The position numbers and the translations under genes were made by a program. Positions 19,591 through 29,449 of a DNA stretch of 29,541 nucleotides are shown piece by piece. Positions within the stretch are counted from its first letter, which is position 1, and each line of letters begins with the position of its first letter. The stretch is from Basidiobolus ranarum (taxonomy: Eukaryota > Basidiobolomycota > Basidiobolomycetes > Basidiobolales): NCBI GenBank assembly GCA_040143965.1, contig JASJQH010000104.1, positions 1 through 29,541 of the forward strand, given 5' to 3'. The notes under the pieces were generated by a model. The model made no database searches, was not told where the DNA came from, and saw nothing but the letters and a program-made list of their open reading frames with translations.

Positions 19591-22535
19591 CTACCAAAGT
19601 TCTACTTTAGAGGGTGGGGTACCTTGTGCTCTTGCTTCCCAATAACCACCAGTATATTGCCAGGACTCGTGTTCTGGGGAATGAGGGTCCGCTCTCTTTT
19701 CAAACCACTGAGGTGTCCAAGTTTCACCCGCAGCTTCCATCTGTTTTCTACGTTCTCGTTGTAATTGTTCAAGTCGTAGTTTCTCTTCATCAGCCTTATC
19801 AACCTCACCAAGTTCAAAAAGTCGTTGATCAGGACGATAGCGAGTGTCGGTATGAGGTAGTTTGTCTTTGATGTCTGCGGTGATTTCATTTAATTCCATG
19901 GAAAATTGAGTAAACCCGTAGTAATCAGAAGCATTTGAAAGTGGTGGATGAACATGCCAAATGACTTCATATTTATCTTCCCCATATTCAGTCCAGAAAG
20001 CGTGATTCCACTTGCCGCTGAGAGTTCTCACAACCTCTCCTTGAGCATTGTACAATGATGCTTGAACCTCATTATTCGATGATTTGAAAAAGGTTCCTTC
20101 TTTGAAGGTCAGTATACTGTACTCATTGGTAGTGTGGTTGGTGATGCGTACATCCCCCGAATGTTCCAAATAACGAGTGCCCGCCAGCATGTTTCGTACC
20201 CAGGTGGAGGGTTTAGAGTACGTATAAAGTTCATTATGCTTTGGTAATTCTACGTGAACAGTTCCACTTGGGATCATTTCAATCGATTTCCCCCAAAATT
20301 TACTCTTGATACTCGATTCTTGCCAGAATTTGTAGTGAGGTGATTCCGCGTAACAAGCCATGATCGGTGGATGATGGAGAACTTTCTCGGCGATGAATTT
20401 GAATCCTTTATCTGGCCTGTCGCATTCGTAGGTCTCACCAAGAAGAGGGTTAAATGGTTTTCTACCTGTTCGTGATTGACTAGATCCGTAGGCAGATAAT
20501 GCAAATGCTGTAACATATGCTAAACGATCGATGGAATCCGACGCCTCAGATGCCTTGTCAAGTAGTTCACTGTATTCAAGTTCTTCGCATAGTCGTTGTA
20601 GTAGATTTAACGGTTCGTTGAGGGCAACAGGCATGGCCACAGAAGACAGATCTTTTCCAACGTTTTTACGAAGAATTGACATAATGCTAACATCCGGTCC
20701 GGATACGGGAGAGGGAAGGGCTCTGCGACGATGGATCAGCTGTAGCGAATCCTTTCCAGAATGCAAATGAGTTATTGTTGAATCTTGGGGCTTAGAGGGT
20801 TCACATGCTTCCATCAAACTATCGTCATCATCGTCATCATCATCAATCTGCGATGAATCCTCGGTGCAAAGCATTCCATCTTGATCATCATCTCCAGATA
20901 TGCCTTCAGAAATAATTATCTCGGTAGCATCAAAGAATTCGTCCTCTCCGGTTGCAGCAGAGGAAGCAACAGACATTGGACGACTGTTACATCTATCGAT
21001 AGATACGCGACCGTTGCTACCAACATCATCCTTGAGATTTTCATTTTCTCGTGAAAGGATAGCAACTGTATTTTCTAAGGAGGAGCTTTTATTAGCTTCA
21101 TCAAACAGCATATCACGTAAATAGATATTGCTATTCTCTATATTCAAGAGGCAGCTTTCCAATTGCTCTACCAGATGCAGTGTCGTAGAAGGCGTAGCGT
21201 TACCATTTTCTGTAGCACCTAAGGAATAATGTGGTTAGTATAGTTAACCTGATGAACATAAACTTGTAGAAAAATACCTGAGTTGCTGGGTGGAGTTTCG
21301 AGAGATTGTTTGATGGAATTGATAAAGTTTTTGGCGTTGCTTAGATGTAATGCTAAAATATTGTATACCTCCTTCCCTTTACTATAAGTAGGTGACGGTT
21401 CTGAGATGTTCATGGCTCCTTGGCGCAGTGTGGAGATACGCAGACCCTCGTTGACCGACTTTACGGAGTTGGAAGTATCATTTTGCAAACTATCGCCGAC
21501 AACTTTGTCCCCGGATTGCTTAGAATATTTACCTATAACATTCATCCATTGCTCAAAGTCCTCAGCATTCAAAGCCTTCAAATTGTATAAACAGGATCCA
21601 CTATCAATGTTTATAATCCGAAGACTGGGGACAACATATATCACTGACAGTGGTATCTGAATAGACCCACGACAGTAACTTTGAGGATTCTTGAAATAAG
21701 ATAGTACACCTTTATCAATTTGTACCCAGCGCTTAGCCCAACCTGTTTGTTTAGTTAGTTAGTTGATATTGAGTTACAATCACGTTTAACACGTATATAC
21801 CAACCTTGTATCTTCTTTCTTTTCTTTTTAAGGAGCCAGCCACTAATCTCGGGCTCATTCTTTTTCTCCTCAGGACCTGTTAAATAAGAATAACATGATT
21901 AACCAAATGTTCGAAAATAGGCAAAAAATGAGGATTTTACCATCTTTAAGCCCGACAAAGAACGTTAGTTTTTTCGATGTATTACGAGAGAAAGAATTAT
22001 CTACATAAAGGAAAATAAGTATGATACGAATATAAGACTATACGTGATATATTTCTTTACCGAAGCATAAAACATAAGTTCCAGGCTCTTGAACTAGATG
22101 TGAGCCTTTAATGGTTGTTTTTGAAGACTCGTAATGACCGATGGGAATTATCTCAACGAGGCTAGGATCTTTAGTAGCAAGAAAGATGGTGGATGACTTT
22201 CGGATAGTCTTTGGAACAGGATTTTGAGAGTCTTGAAGACTAAGTATTGAAGTACTATCATCGCCTAATTCACAGTCGGCGCTTTCCGGAGCGAGAGAGT
22301 TGGAAGCAGGACCTCCATTGGGAACATTCCCAGCTCTAGGGGGGAGAAGATTTAAGCTGGTTGAAGACGCGATAAACAAGTCCGAAGAAGAGGTGACTTG
22401 TTCTCTTCGGTAATAGAGACCAAAAGAGATGTTCTTTCTCTTTGTTGAAAAATACCACAACAGATTCTTTCCCTTTTGGTCGACATATATGTAATGTTGA
22501 AAGATTTCTCTCGGTGGAACTTCTACTTCCTGCAT
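19591..22535 (-). CDS. OSH3: Oxysterol-binding protein homologue, Osh3 type (GOLD-PH-FFAT-ORD)
   Basis: Five exons on the minus strand (22535-22061, 22000-21941, 21876-21805, 21742-21278, 21218-19591) encode 899 residues. The N-terminal GOLD-like region begins near PPREIFQHYIYVDQKGKNLL. A PH domain follows at about 186-285 (EISGWLLKKKRKK, GWAKRWVQIDKGVLSYF, ending FEQWMNVIGKY). A perfect FFAT motif, EFFDATE (about 451-457), flanked by acidic residues, should bind VAP/Scs2 on the ER. A poly-Asp tract precedes the C-terminal lipid-transfer domain (about 520-890) with GRKPFNPLLGETYE and the family signature at about 634-644, here EKVLHHPPIMA; the common form is EQVSHHPP. This order is diagnostic of Osh3-like proteins, which work at ER-plasma membrane contacts and use phosphatidylinositol 4-phosphate. 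The symbol follows domain order and is an orthology inference. Confidence 0.95.
20822..20852 (+). repeat. Coding CAT/CGT trinucleotide run (poly-Asp in the Osh3-like protein)
   Basis: A run of TCG/TCA triplets encodes on the minus strand seven consecutive Asp residues between the FFAT motif and the lipid-transfer domain. Such runs vary in length between strains and may strengthen the acidic environment around the FFAT motif. Confidence 0.7.
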
Positions 22536-22756
22536 TTCACTTTTCCTTTAGTACTTTTGTATGATAACTGGAATAACGGACACAAAATTCAATATTTAGA
22601 TAATTTCGAAACTGAGAGCAATATCAAGTGTAGACACGTGCAGTTTGTTTGAGGATCGAATTGGCAGATTGACGGGATTCTCACTACTCATGAGCCGAGC
22701 TAATGGCATAGCCTTCGCCCGGATATTTAGCTACCAATTAATCCTAAGAAACATTT

Positions 22757-23017
22757 CTAGAATCTAGTTGAGGAACGAAAGGAAATCCGCCATTCATCCA
22801 GATTAATAATAGTTTGTCTCGATCCAAATCTGGATATTTTATCAGTCAAGATCTCAAAGACTTTCTTGGCAGCTTTTCTTGCATAGCTTAAACAAAAAAC
22901 TAAATATACACATTATTATGTTATTCGATGTTGAGAACCAAATGTTTACTTGGATTTTTGAGCTGCAATAAATTTACTATACAATACTTGTCTCAGTAGG
23001 AGGTTAAGTTCCGACAT
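22757..23017 (-). CDS. Putative small two-exon protein, 65 aa
   Basis: On the minus strand an ATG at 23017 opens exon 1 (23017-22950), which joins through a 63-nt intron (GTAAAC donor, TTTAAG acceptor) to exon 2 (22886-22757), ending in TAG. The 65-residue product starts MSELNLLLRQVLYSKFIAAQ and continues with the basic helix YARKAAKKVFEIL. The phases match (2 then completed by C) and the intron size is typical for the window. The region upstream of the ATG is only 37 bases from the stop codon of the dsRBD gene on the same strand. I do not recognise the family; helices and the absence of a signal peptide are all that is visible. An alternative acceptor (TTTAG) would give a shorter product. 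It could be a separate gene, a second cistron, or a chance frame. Confidence 0.4.
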
Positions 23018-23054
23018 GTACTGTGATTAAAATGCCATGTTGCTAGATACTTCA

Positions 23055-23927
23055 CTATAATTGAGATGCTCCTGTAAGCTGAATCAGGAGCTCTTTACAT
23101 GCCATTTTTTTGGCTTCCTTTTTACGTATTGAGCTAGCGTATCCTGACCAACGGATACCCTTATTGTATACAACTACCTCGCATTTATATACTATTTTTT
23201 TATCGTCACCAATGTCTACGTTCTCGATATATATTGGAGGCTCCAGTTCAGGACAGTATTTTACCAAGAAATTCGACAAGGCTCCAATGTAATTACCTGG
23301 TGGAGGCAGACTTACTACGAAGTCTTCTGGTAATTCAAATTTGGGTCGATTTTCCTCAGCAATCATATCGGCTGGACAAGCCTTTGTCGCAATATCATCT
23401 TCCTTCGGTCTTTCGTCACTCCCCTCGGGACATACTGATTCTTTAACCTTAGAGCATGTTCTCTCTTCGCCGCTATGTAGTTTTATTGTAATATCGGTGA
23501 CATCCCTCCATATTGGTGTTAGAATGTTCTTTACACATTCTCCCCCAAACTCTAGAAATATCAAACCCAGTATTGCTTTGACCAAGGTCGCTTGTAAAGT
23601 AGATGAGATTAGAGTGTATGGATACTCAAAGCAACATTTCAAATTCAAAGATTCGCCTATCAGAGGTAGTAAATAGTTGAGTATTCTATTGAGGTTCGTT
23701 GTCACAAAGATATTCCTCTTTAATTTCTCTTTTAAAAACTCGTTCCAAATGATGGATTCACCTATCTCTTGATATCTTGAATGAACCTCTTTCAAGTTTG
23801 AAAATATCAATAAATCTCGATATAAATTCATATTCGAATGAATATTGGATACGTTTGGTGTAACATTCTTGGATATGGATTCCATCAATGGTTTAATGTT
23901 CACTTTATCGTTCAGTTCGAGGTTCAT
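23055..23927 (-). CDS. Degenerate RNase III-like domain plus dsRNA-binding domain
   Basis: A single exon on the minus strand encodes 290 residues from the first ATG at 23927 (the open frame extends upstream only through a TTG). The C-terminal 80 residues are a clear double-stranded RNA-binding domain: NYIGALSNFLVKY (212-224), EVVVYNKGIRWSGYASS (250-266) and the closing basic helix RKKEAKKMACKELLIQL (268-284). Residues about 36-145 resemble an RNase III fold: RYQEIGESII aligns with ERLEFLGDAV, and LQATLVKAILGLIFLEFGG with ILADLFEALIGAIYLDGG. The catalytic acids are replaced (Glu to Gln53, Asp to Glu57, Asp to Thr114, Glu to Lys117), so cleavage is unlikely. Mitochondrial ribosomal protein mL44 has exactly this inactive-RNase-III-plus-dsRBD plan, though I see no clear mitochondrial presequence; an RNA-silencing cofactor is the other option. 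Intronless, unlike most neighbours. Confidence 0.8.
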   Translation of the reverse strand: MNLELNDKVNIKPLMESISKNVTPNVSNIHSNMNLYRDLLIFSNLKEVHSRYQEIGESIIWNEFLKEKLKRNIFVTTNLNRILNYLLPLIGESLNLKCCFEYPYTLISSTLQATLVKAILGLIFLEFGGECVKNILTPIWRDVTDITIKLHSGEERTCSKVKESVCPEGSDERPKEDDIATKACPADMIAEENRPKFELPEDFVVSLPPPGNYIGALSNFLVKYCPELEPPIYIENVDIGDDKKIVYKCEVVVYNKGIRWSGYASSIRKKEAKKMACKELLIQLTGASQL

Positions 23928-24397
23928 TCTATGATTAAGGAGGCACAAGGAGTCACTAGAATCACGTTAAGAGCTCTCTTTATCTCTGGATTCTTCGTAG
24001 CAATTTATCCGTTGATTTAGCTTGGACAGTATCTCACTCGTATCCCATTCGAGTTCGCATCCACATCACCATCATATCATGAATCTTAAAAATGAGGTGT
24101 CGTGAGTTAAGAAAAGGCAGCAATTGGAATTTTCAATGACTTCCTTCATGATGATCCAAAAGATCTAGTGACTGCTCCCTATCATCACAAAAAAATTCCC
24201 CCACGTGATACGAGAGAAAGGAAACCTTTTTGATGGGTGGATTGGATAGGCTCAAAAGTCCCCCCATTCGAGAGAATTCGTTCTTTCTCTTCTGAACTCC
24301 GTTCATTTAGTTTTTGACAAGGTACTCTATCCATTACATTGTAGAATCCATCCGTTAGAAACTGTCGACTAATTAAACTTTGAGTGTAGTGTTGAAA
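23928..24397. other. Bidirectional promoter between the dsRBD gene and uS9
   Basis: A 470-base head-to-head spacer that must drive both genes. A reverse frame within it (24185-24412) overlaps the uS9 start and is not credible as a gene. No AACCCTAA box is present. Confidence 0.55.
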
Positions 24398-24912
24398 ATG
24401 GAGGCTGTTCAAACTTTCGGTCGCAAGGTAATTAAATACTGAATATGTTCTGGAAATGCCAGGATATTTCTCTGATTCATATGAATTCGTTAATTGATGT
24501 TCTTTGGGAAATCTTATAGAAAACCGCTACCGCCGTTGCTTTCTGCAAGCGTGGAAAGGGTATGATCCGTATCAACGGATCTCCCATCGAGCTTGTTGAA
24601 CCTGAAATCCTCAAATTCAAGGTTTACGAACCCATCCTTATCCTTGGTGAGGACAAGTTCGCTGATGTTGATATCAGAGTTCGCGTTCGTGGTGGTGGTC
24701 ACACTTCCCAAATCTATGCCATCCGTCAAGCTATTGCCAAGGCCATCGTTGCCTTCTACCAAAAGTTCGTCGATGAAGCTTCCAAGAAGGAGATCAAGGA
24801 AAAGCTCATCGCCTACGACAGAACTTTACTCGTCGCTGATCCTAGACGTTGCGAGCCCAAGAAGTTCGGAGGTCCAGGTGCTCGTGCCAGATACCAAAAA
24901 TCTTACCGTTAA
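24398..24912 (+). CDS. RPS16: 40S ribosomal protein uS9 (S16)
   Basis: Two exons, 24398-24427 and 24520-24912, separated by a 92-nt intron (GTAATT donor, TTATAG acceptor) encode 140 residues. The first exon gives [10 protein letters not shown] and the second continues [20 protein letters not shown], with [20 protein letters not shown] and the C-terminal [18 protein letters not shown] tail that reaches towards the P-site tRNA. uS9 is a component of the small-subunit head. The intron after codon 10, close to the start, is common in fungal ribosomal protein genes. Codon use is noticeably more C-ending than in neighbouring genes, as expected for a highly expressed gene. An AATAAA follows the stop. 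Identity is secure. Confidence 0.98.
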
Positions 24913-24967
24913 TCTGGAGTTTGTTTACTGTGCATTGTCTCAATGCTATCACTTATCCAGAATGTCC

Positions 24968-24973
24968 AATAAA
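24968..24973 (+). terminator. Polyadenylation signal of uS9
   Basis: AATAAA 56 bases after the uS9 stop codon, in AT-rich sequence, matching the consensus cleavage and polyadenylation signal. Confidence 0.6.
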
Positions 24974-26060
24974 GACAATTTATATATGCATTTATTTCAC
25001 TTTCGTTTGATTTTTGAATGAGTACGGTCTGAGTGTATGCGCCTGATTGCATACGCCACTTCAGTTGATTTACTACATGAATGAGTGTTATAACTTGAAT
25101 ATTTATGAATTGGTTACAGCTTTATCTGAAAGAACTGATTATTGTTACTTTGCCATCGAATCATGCTAAAAACTATGAACCCTCATTCTTACTTTTTTTG
25201 AACCCCCATTCTTGCTCAATTCAACATAGTAGATCACTTTGTCTATCCATCCCATTCGCCTGGTACTTTACTGGTGAAAGGTAGATTACTCACCGTTACC
25301 ATTAAAATACCATCGCTACCATACCATCCGGCTATCTCCTCATCCCGTTTGAATCGAGAAAATAGAATCACGACAATTCATGACGTGTGAATATTCCATA
25401 GTACATGAAGTATTTTCTAGTTCTAGTCCCAAAATGGACAATCCAAGCAGCATTGCATCCGATACGTTTATCTGACCCAACAAATGCCAAAAACATCCCA
25501 TTCCTTTCACCTTGTATCTTTCGGATTGACGTTGAGACGACACACACACATATTCTCTCTCTTTAGCGATGATAAGGAATTTCGATGGGAAACTAGCCAT
25601 TTTTGGAAGGTTGAATTGATGAGGTTGGGAGAGGCTTTGAAGGGAGTATATCCATTATGAGGCACTCCGAAGATGTCTTTTCATATTGCCAAAGCTGTCT
25701 TTAATATATCGAAAGCAATCTCAGTCAAAGTTGTGTTCTGCCTCAAATAAGTAAATCACTTTACCTGATTCGCCAATAAGCTATCAAGGTTGCAGTTGAT
25801 ATTTTCCTAAGGGTTTTCACTGTTGGCCAATGAAGTTGGAAGCATTACCACCATGATATTAATGCCACATGATTGGAGGAGAGGCACCTACGCAATAGTA
25901 TTGAGAGAGAGCAAAGTTTAAATTAATCCCCAAACTATTTTGTAAACATGGTGCATTTTCACGTGAGAATGAGCGAGTTTCGCAGATCTGAATAGCATCA
26001 ATATGTTCAAGTTAGAGAGTGTTTGTCAGTGGTTTGTGTTACTGAAGAGTGGTTGTAACT

Positions 26061-26068
26061 AACCCTAA
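26061..26068 (+). promoter_or_regulatory. AACCCTAA (telo-box-like) octamer
   Basis: Exact octamer in a convergent intergenic region, so it is not in an obvious promoter. One of four intergenic copies in the window. Confidence 0.25.
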
Positions 26069-26291
26069 GGAAGCTAACAACTAATATATCCCGGAATAAT
26101 CGAGTTAATTATTATTATTATTAAACCTGACTCTGAACCAAACTAGCGGGTCTCGGTTGATATCTTATCTAAGGAATACGGACATTTCTATATATATTAA
26201 AATAGAGGATGCTATTACTGTTGGTGTTCTCCAAACTTGGATCTAATCTCGTTAAGGATATCAGCTACCAATGGGAGGTTTATGTTAATCT

Positions 26292-26347
26292 ACCCATACT
26301 AAAATCTATCCATACTAAAATCTATTCATACTAAAATCTATCCATAC
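26292..26347 (+). repeat. 16-bp minisatellite, 3.5 units
   Basis: Three 16-base units of the form ATCCATACTAAAATCT (26292-26307, 26308-26323, 26324-26339), with one base difference in the first and third, plus a half unit ATCCATAC. The units contain TACTAA, the same string as the fungal branch-site core. Confidence 0.9.
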
Positions 26348-26700
26348 GGGGTGCCTTAGGATCAGGGGCCGGATGAGAGAATTGTGCCAGAGACAGATAG
26401 ATCTATCACAGAAGTCGATCAATGACGAATAGATTAATAACGGGGCGTTTATTTAAGGAATGGTTATAGGGTCGGTTGACATATTCAAAGGATGAAGTAA
26501 TTACAATAACAAATTAGATAATGGCAAATGAGGCCCAGGTTTAGCCCTACGAGAGGGTAGGATGAAGAGACAATGCGAGCCCTGCAAAAGGGTGACTTGA
26601 TGAGGGGATGAACACTATTAATACAACATCAGAAAAAGAAAGCTCTCCAGGAATATTACAAAGTAAGATTTGCACCAGTCGTAGTTACGTAGTGGCGTAC

Positions 26701-28269
26701 TTATGGGTTGGAAAAATAAAGTGACTCTTCAAGGCAATCCTGGTCATGGACAGCCGGGGTCTGGTTCAAATCAAAATTAAGGAAATCCAGGCTTTCTGAG
26801 ATTTTGGAGTTCTTTGATGGGATTCTAGTTCTTCCTTTCATGGCTGGAAATAGGGGCTCGTCCAAACAATTGTCAGAAAAGTTGATGCTTTGATATAGGT
26901 TACTGTTGGGTGCCTGAGAGATGGAGTGGGCGAAGTTGTCGCTTTCTAAACCAAACTCGTTGTTCATTTCCATATTGAGTTGGTTTGTCAGCTCTTGACT
27001 AAAGGGCGTATGAATGATAGGTTCGGAATATGTGCGATTGTTAAAACGCCCTGGCTTGTTTATCCTAGTTAAAGTTGGATTAACAAGTCCGGTTCCAATG
27101 GAATGTGCCCTGATTGCAGATATAGGCGATGGTTGTGAAAGATCGATTCCAGTTGCAGAGACAGGTGTGTCCATGAGATATGGGAATCCACTCCCTTGAA
27201 ATTTGAGATTCATATCATACGCGTCATGCAGATCATTTCGCTGGTCCATGTAAAGCCCTTCATCCTCCACAATTGTGCTCAAATGTGGGTTTGGTGTGCT
27301 GAAATTCAAATCATCAAACGAAGCAATAAATTCTGGTGGACACGAGTTACGTCTTGCACCAGAGTATGGAGGTGCAAGAGAGCTTTGGAGTAGCATCTGC
27401 TGGAAATTTTCATCAGTGGGTGTTGTAAGCTGTTCATGTGATTGGGACTGTGATACTGGAGACAACGGGTCATAGTTTTGAAGCCCATTCATATCAAGTG
27501 CAGGAGTGACGGTTAATAAGTTGGGAGAAATACTGCCTGTCGGGTTAATGGAGGATGGGTATAGCTTGGATTCTTGGAAGACGTGTAGAGAAGGCACATC
27601 TAGTGAATAACTACGCTTAGAAGCACGCGCTTGCTGATAATTTGCAGCTATATCATCAAAGCTCTCTGAAGTGACGACTTTCAGAGAACCACAACGTTTA
27701 GTCCTTGGCGCCTGTGGGAGTGGTGTGTACCTTGAGCAGGACTTGCGTCTGGATGAAAGCAACGGGTTTTGCTTCATATCATTCAGCATTAAGCCTACGC
27801 CAGAAAAGTTCAATGATTCATGGTTGAGAGAAAAGGCAGTAGAAGGGTCATACAAGGATTGATGCAGATCGAAAAGATTTGATTCTGAGGAGTTAATGCC
27901 CGAGAAAGTGCCTTCTTGACCGCTATCTCCACTAAGCTCGGAGTTTTCGGTTTGAGAGGTTCCTAGATTTTTGGCTTTGGCTCGCCTATTCTGAAACCAT
28001 ACTTGTACTCCACGAGGAGTCATGTCAAGTTGCTGTGCTAGTTCTTTACGAATGGTACTGTTTGGCTTTGCGTTTTCCTGGAAGGCTTTTTCCAAGACAG
28101 AGAACTGACTTCTGGTGGTTCTTTTACGATGCTTGACCTCGAAGGGATTATAGAAAGAGGTCCTGAATTCTCCATGAGGTGTTTGGTGGAATGTCTCGAA
28201 CATCGGAGTGTTGTTCGTGTTTTGAACTGAAGTTTGAGGATTTTGTGGGGACGTTGCCATTAGACTCAT
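26701..28269 (-). CDS. Homeodomain transcription factor, Phx1/Hoy1-like
   Basis: A single exon on the minus strand encodes 522 residues. The homeodomain lies at about 46-103: KHRKRTTRSQFSVLEKAF in helix 1, then KPNSTIRKELAQQLDM, and the recognition helix RGVQVWFQNRRAKAK with Trp91, Phe92, Asn94 and Arg96. The position-50 equivalent is Gln93, predicting TAAT-type binding specificity. A typical 60-residue domain without a TALE insertion places it with fungal Phx1, Hoy1, Pho2 or Grf10-like regulators. Downstream are basic patches (SSRRKSCSRY, PRTKRCGS, ARRNSCPPEF) in which R-x-x-S sites may be phosphorylated, and long Asn/Ser/Gln-rich disordered regions. It acts in the nucleus; targets cannot be read from sequence. 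An in-frame Met at residue 4 is an alternative start. Its upstream region is the last 1.3 kb of the window. Confidence 0.93.
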   Translation of the reverse strand: MSLMATSPQNPQTSVQNTNNTPMFETFHQTPHGEFRTSFYNPFEVKHRKRTTRSQFSVLEKAFQENAKPNSTIRKELAQQLDMTPRGVQVWFQNRRAKAKNLGTSQTENSELSGDSGQEGTFSGINSSESNLFDLHQSLYDPSTAFSLNHESLNFSGVGLMLNDMKQNPLLSSRRKSCSRYTPLPQAPRTKRCGSLKVVTSESFDDIAANYQQARASKRSYSLDVPSLHVFQESKLYPSSINPTGSISPNLLTVTPALDMNGLQNYDPLSPVSQSQSHEQLTTPTDENFQQMLLQSSLAPPYSGARRNSCPPEFIASFDDLNFSTPNPHLSTIVEDEGLYMDQRNDLHDAYDMNLKFQGSGFPYLMDTPVSATGIDLSQPSPISAIRAHSIGTGLVNPTLTRINKPGRFNNRTYSEPIIHTPFSQELTNQLNMEMNNEFGLESDNFAHSISQAPNSNLYQSINFSDNCLDEPLFPAMKGRTRIPSKNSKISESLDFLNFDLNQTPAVHDQDCLEESLYFSNP

Positions 28270-28840
28270 TTTTGAGTGAATGATGCACGGGGTTGATGTA
28301 TTGAGAAGAAAATTAACTAGGGGATCGGAAGAAAAGTATAATATTCGTTCGAAATGTTCCTATTCTTGAGAGCTAAAGTAGATGATATTTAAATGAATCA
28401 GCCAAGGTGCCTTGATATTTTCCAGGCCTCTATAGACCACACTTTGCCGAGATACACCTATCATGCTTAACACTTATGGAAATTTCGTTAAGGTATCCTA
28501 CTACCATCTCAGCTTTCATTTCTAGAAGGAACATTCGTATGTGGAGTCGGGAGCCAATCCCAATTTCGTAGTGAAGATTTGAAGTAACCAATCATTCTGC
28601 ATTTCAACTCGAATTTCTATTCTATAACGTTCTATACCGTAATATCCTTATTCCGCTCAGATTCGGAGATTGCTAATACTGAGATTACCTGATAGATTGA
28701 CCAAATCATGCTAGAAGAATCCAACCAAAAAAAGCAATCTAACCTTGTGAGTGAATCTTGGCTAAAATATATTTCCAATTGACAAGTGTTTCAAAGCACG
28801 GACCTTGTAACATGATATGCTCGCCTCGCGTTATTTACAT

Positions 28841-28888
28841 GTTCCCATACTCGTTCCCATACTCATGCCCATACACATTCCCATACCT
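28841..28888 (+). repeat. 12-bp minisatellite, four units
   Basis: Four 12-base units of the form GTTCCCATACTC: the first two identical, the third and fourth changed at two or three positions. It lies about 570 bases upstream of the homeobox start codon. Confidence 0.9.
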
Positions 28889-29449
28889 ACTGTAGAGTTG
28901 GGATTCAATATTACTTAGTTTGGCATTGATATCACCGTTGTCTGTACCAGTCTACATTGTTTATTCTACCTCTACCCGCACTTTGGATTATTCACAATAA
29001 GCTTGGTACCCTTAGAGGGTTTATAGTTACCTGATTATCTCTTTCCCTTGAATTGTAATGGTGTTTGCTCAGCTTATGTTAGAAGTAGATGATTTGTATA
29101 CTACGTTGTGAGGAAGTTGTTGATCCACTTGCGAAATTCTCAACTTCATATAAGAAGATATTTTACATGAGACCCGATCAAGTTGACGTGAATTCTTTTC
29201 CATATCGTACTACGGGCATCACTTCCAACGAACTGAAGTTTCTAACGTAATCTGTAAATTTAGTACATGTCCTTTTTAACTATCTTCAGAAAGGAGAAGT
29301 CTAATAACATTCTAAGGGCTGTATTGTTACCAAGCTAGCTATATTATAAGCGGATCTATGGAGGTTACATTATTGCATATAGAGTGCATAGATACTGATT
29401 AGCCACCTAGTTCAGCTTTATGCTTTGGGTTGAGTGTAAGATTTAGAAT

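Larger units (their letters stand above)
24974..26700. other. Convergent intergenic region (1.7 kb)
   Basis: Lies between the uS9 3' end and the 3' end of the minus-strand homeobox gene. It includes a minus-strand open frame of 86 codons (25340-25600) that I do not accept as a gene, one AACCCTAA octamer (26061-26068) and a 16-bp minisatellite (26292-26347). Nothing else is recognisable. Confidence 0.45.

Noticed and set aside
24428-24519. uS9 intron as a possible snoRNA host
   Set aside because: At 92 nt it is only slightly above the local norm, and GATGT and CTGA elements are in the wrong order for a C/D box RNA. No H/ACA-like stems.
24514-24762. Minus-strand frame inside uS9
   Set aside because: Antisense shadow of a highly conserved ribosomal protein exon with biased codon use.
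25340-25600. Minus-strand ATG frame of 86 codons between uS9 and the homeobox gene
   Set aside because: No recognisable domain, no splice-consistent extension, and a low-complexity stretch encoding alternating Val and Cys from a CA-type repeat. Could be an orphan gene, but nothing supports it.
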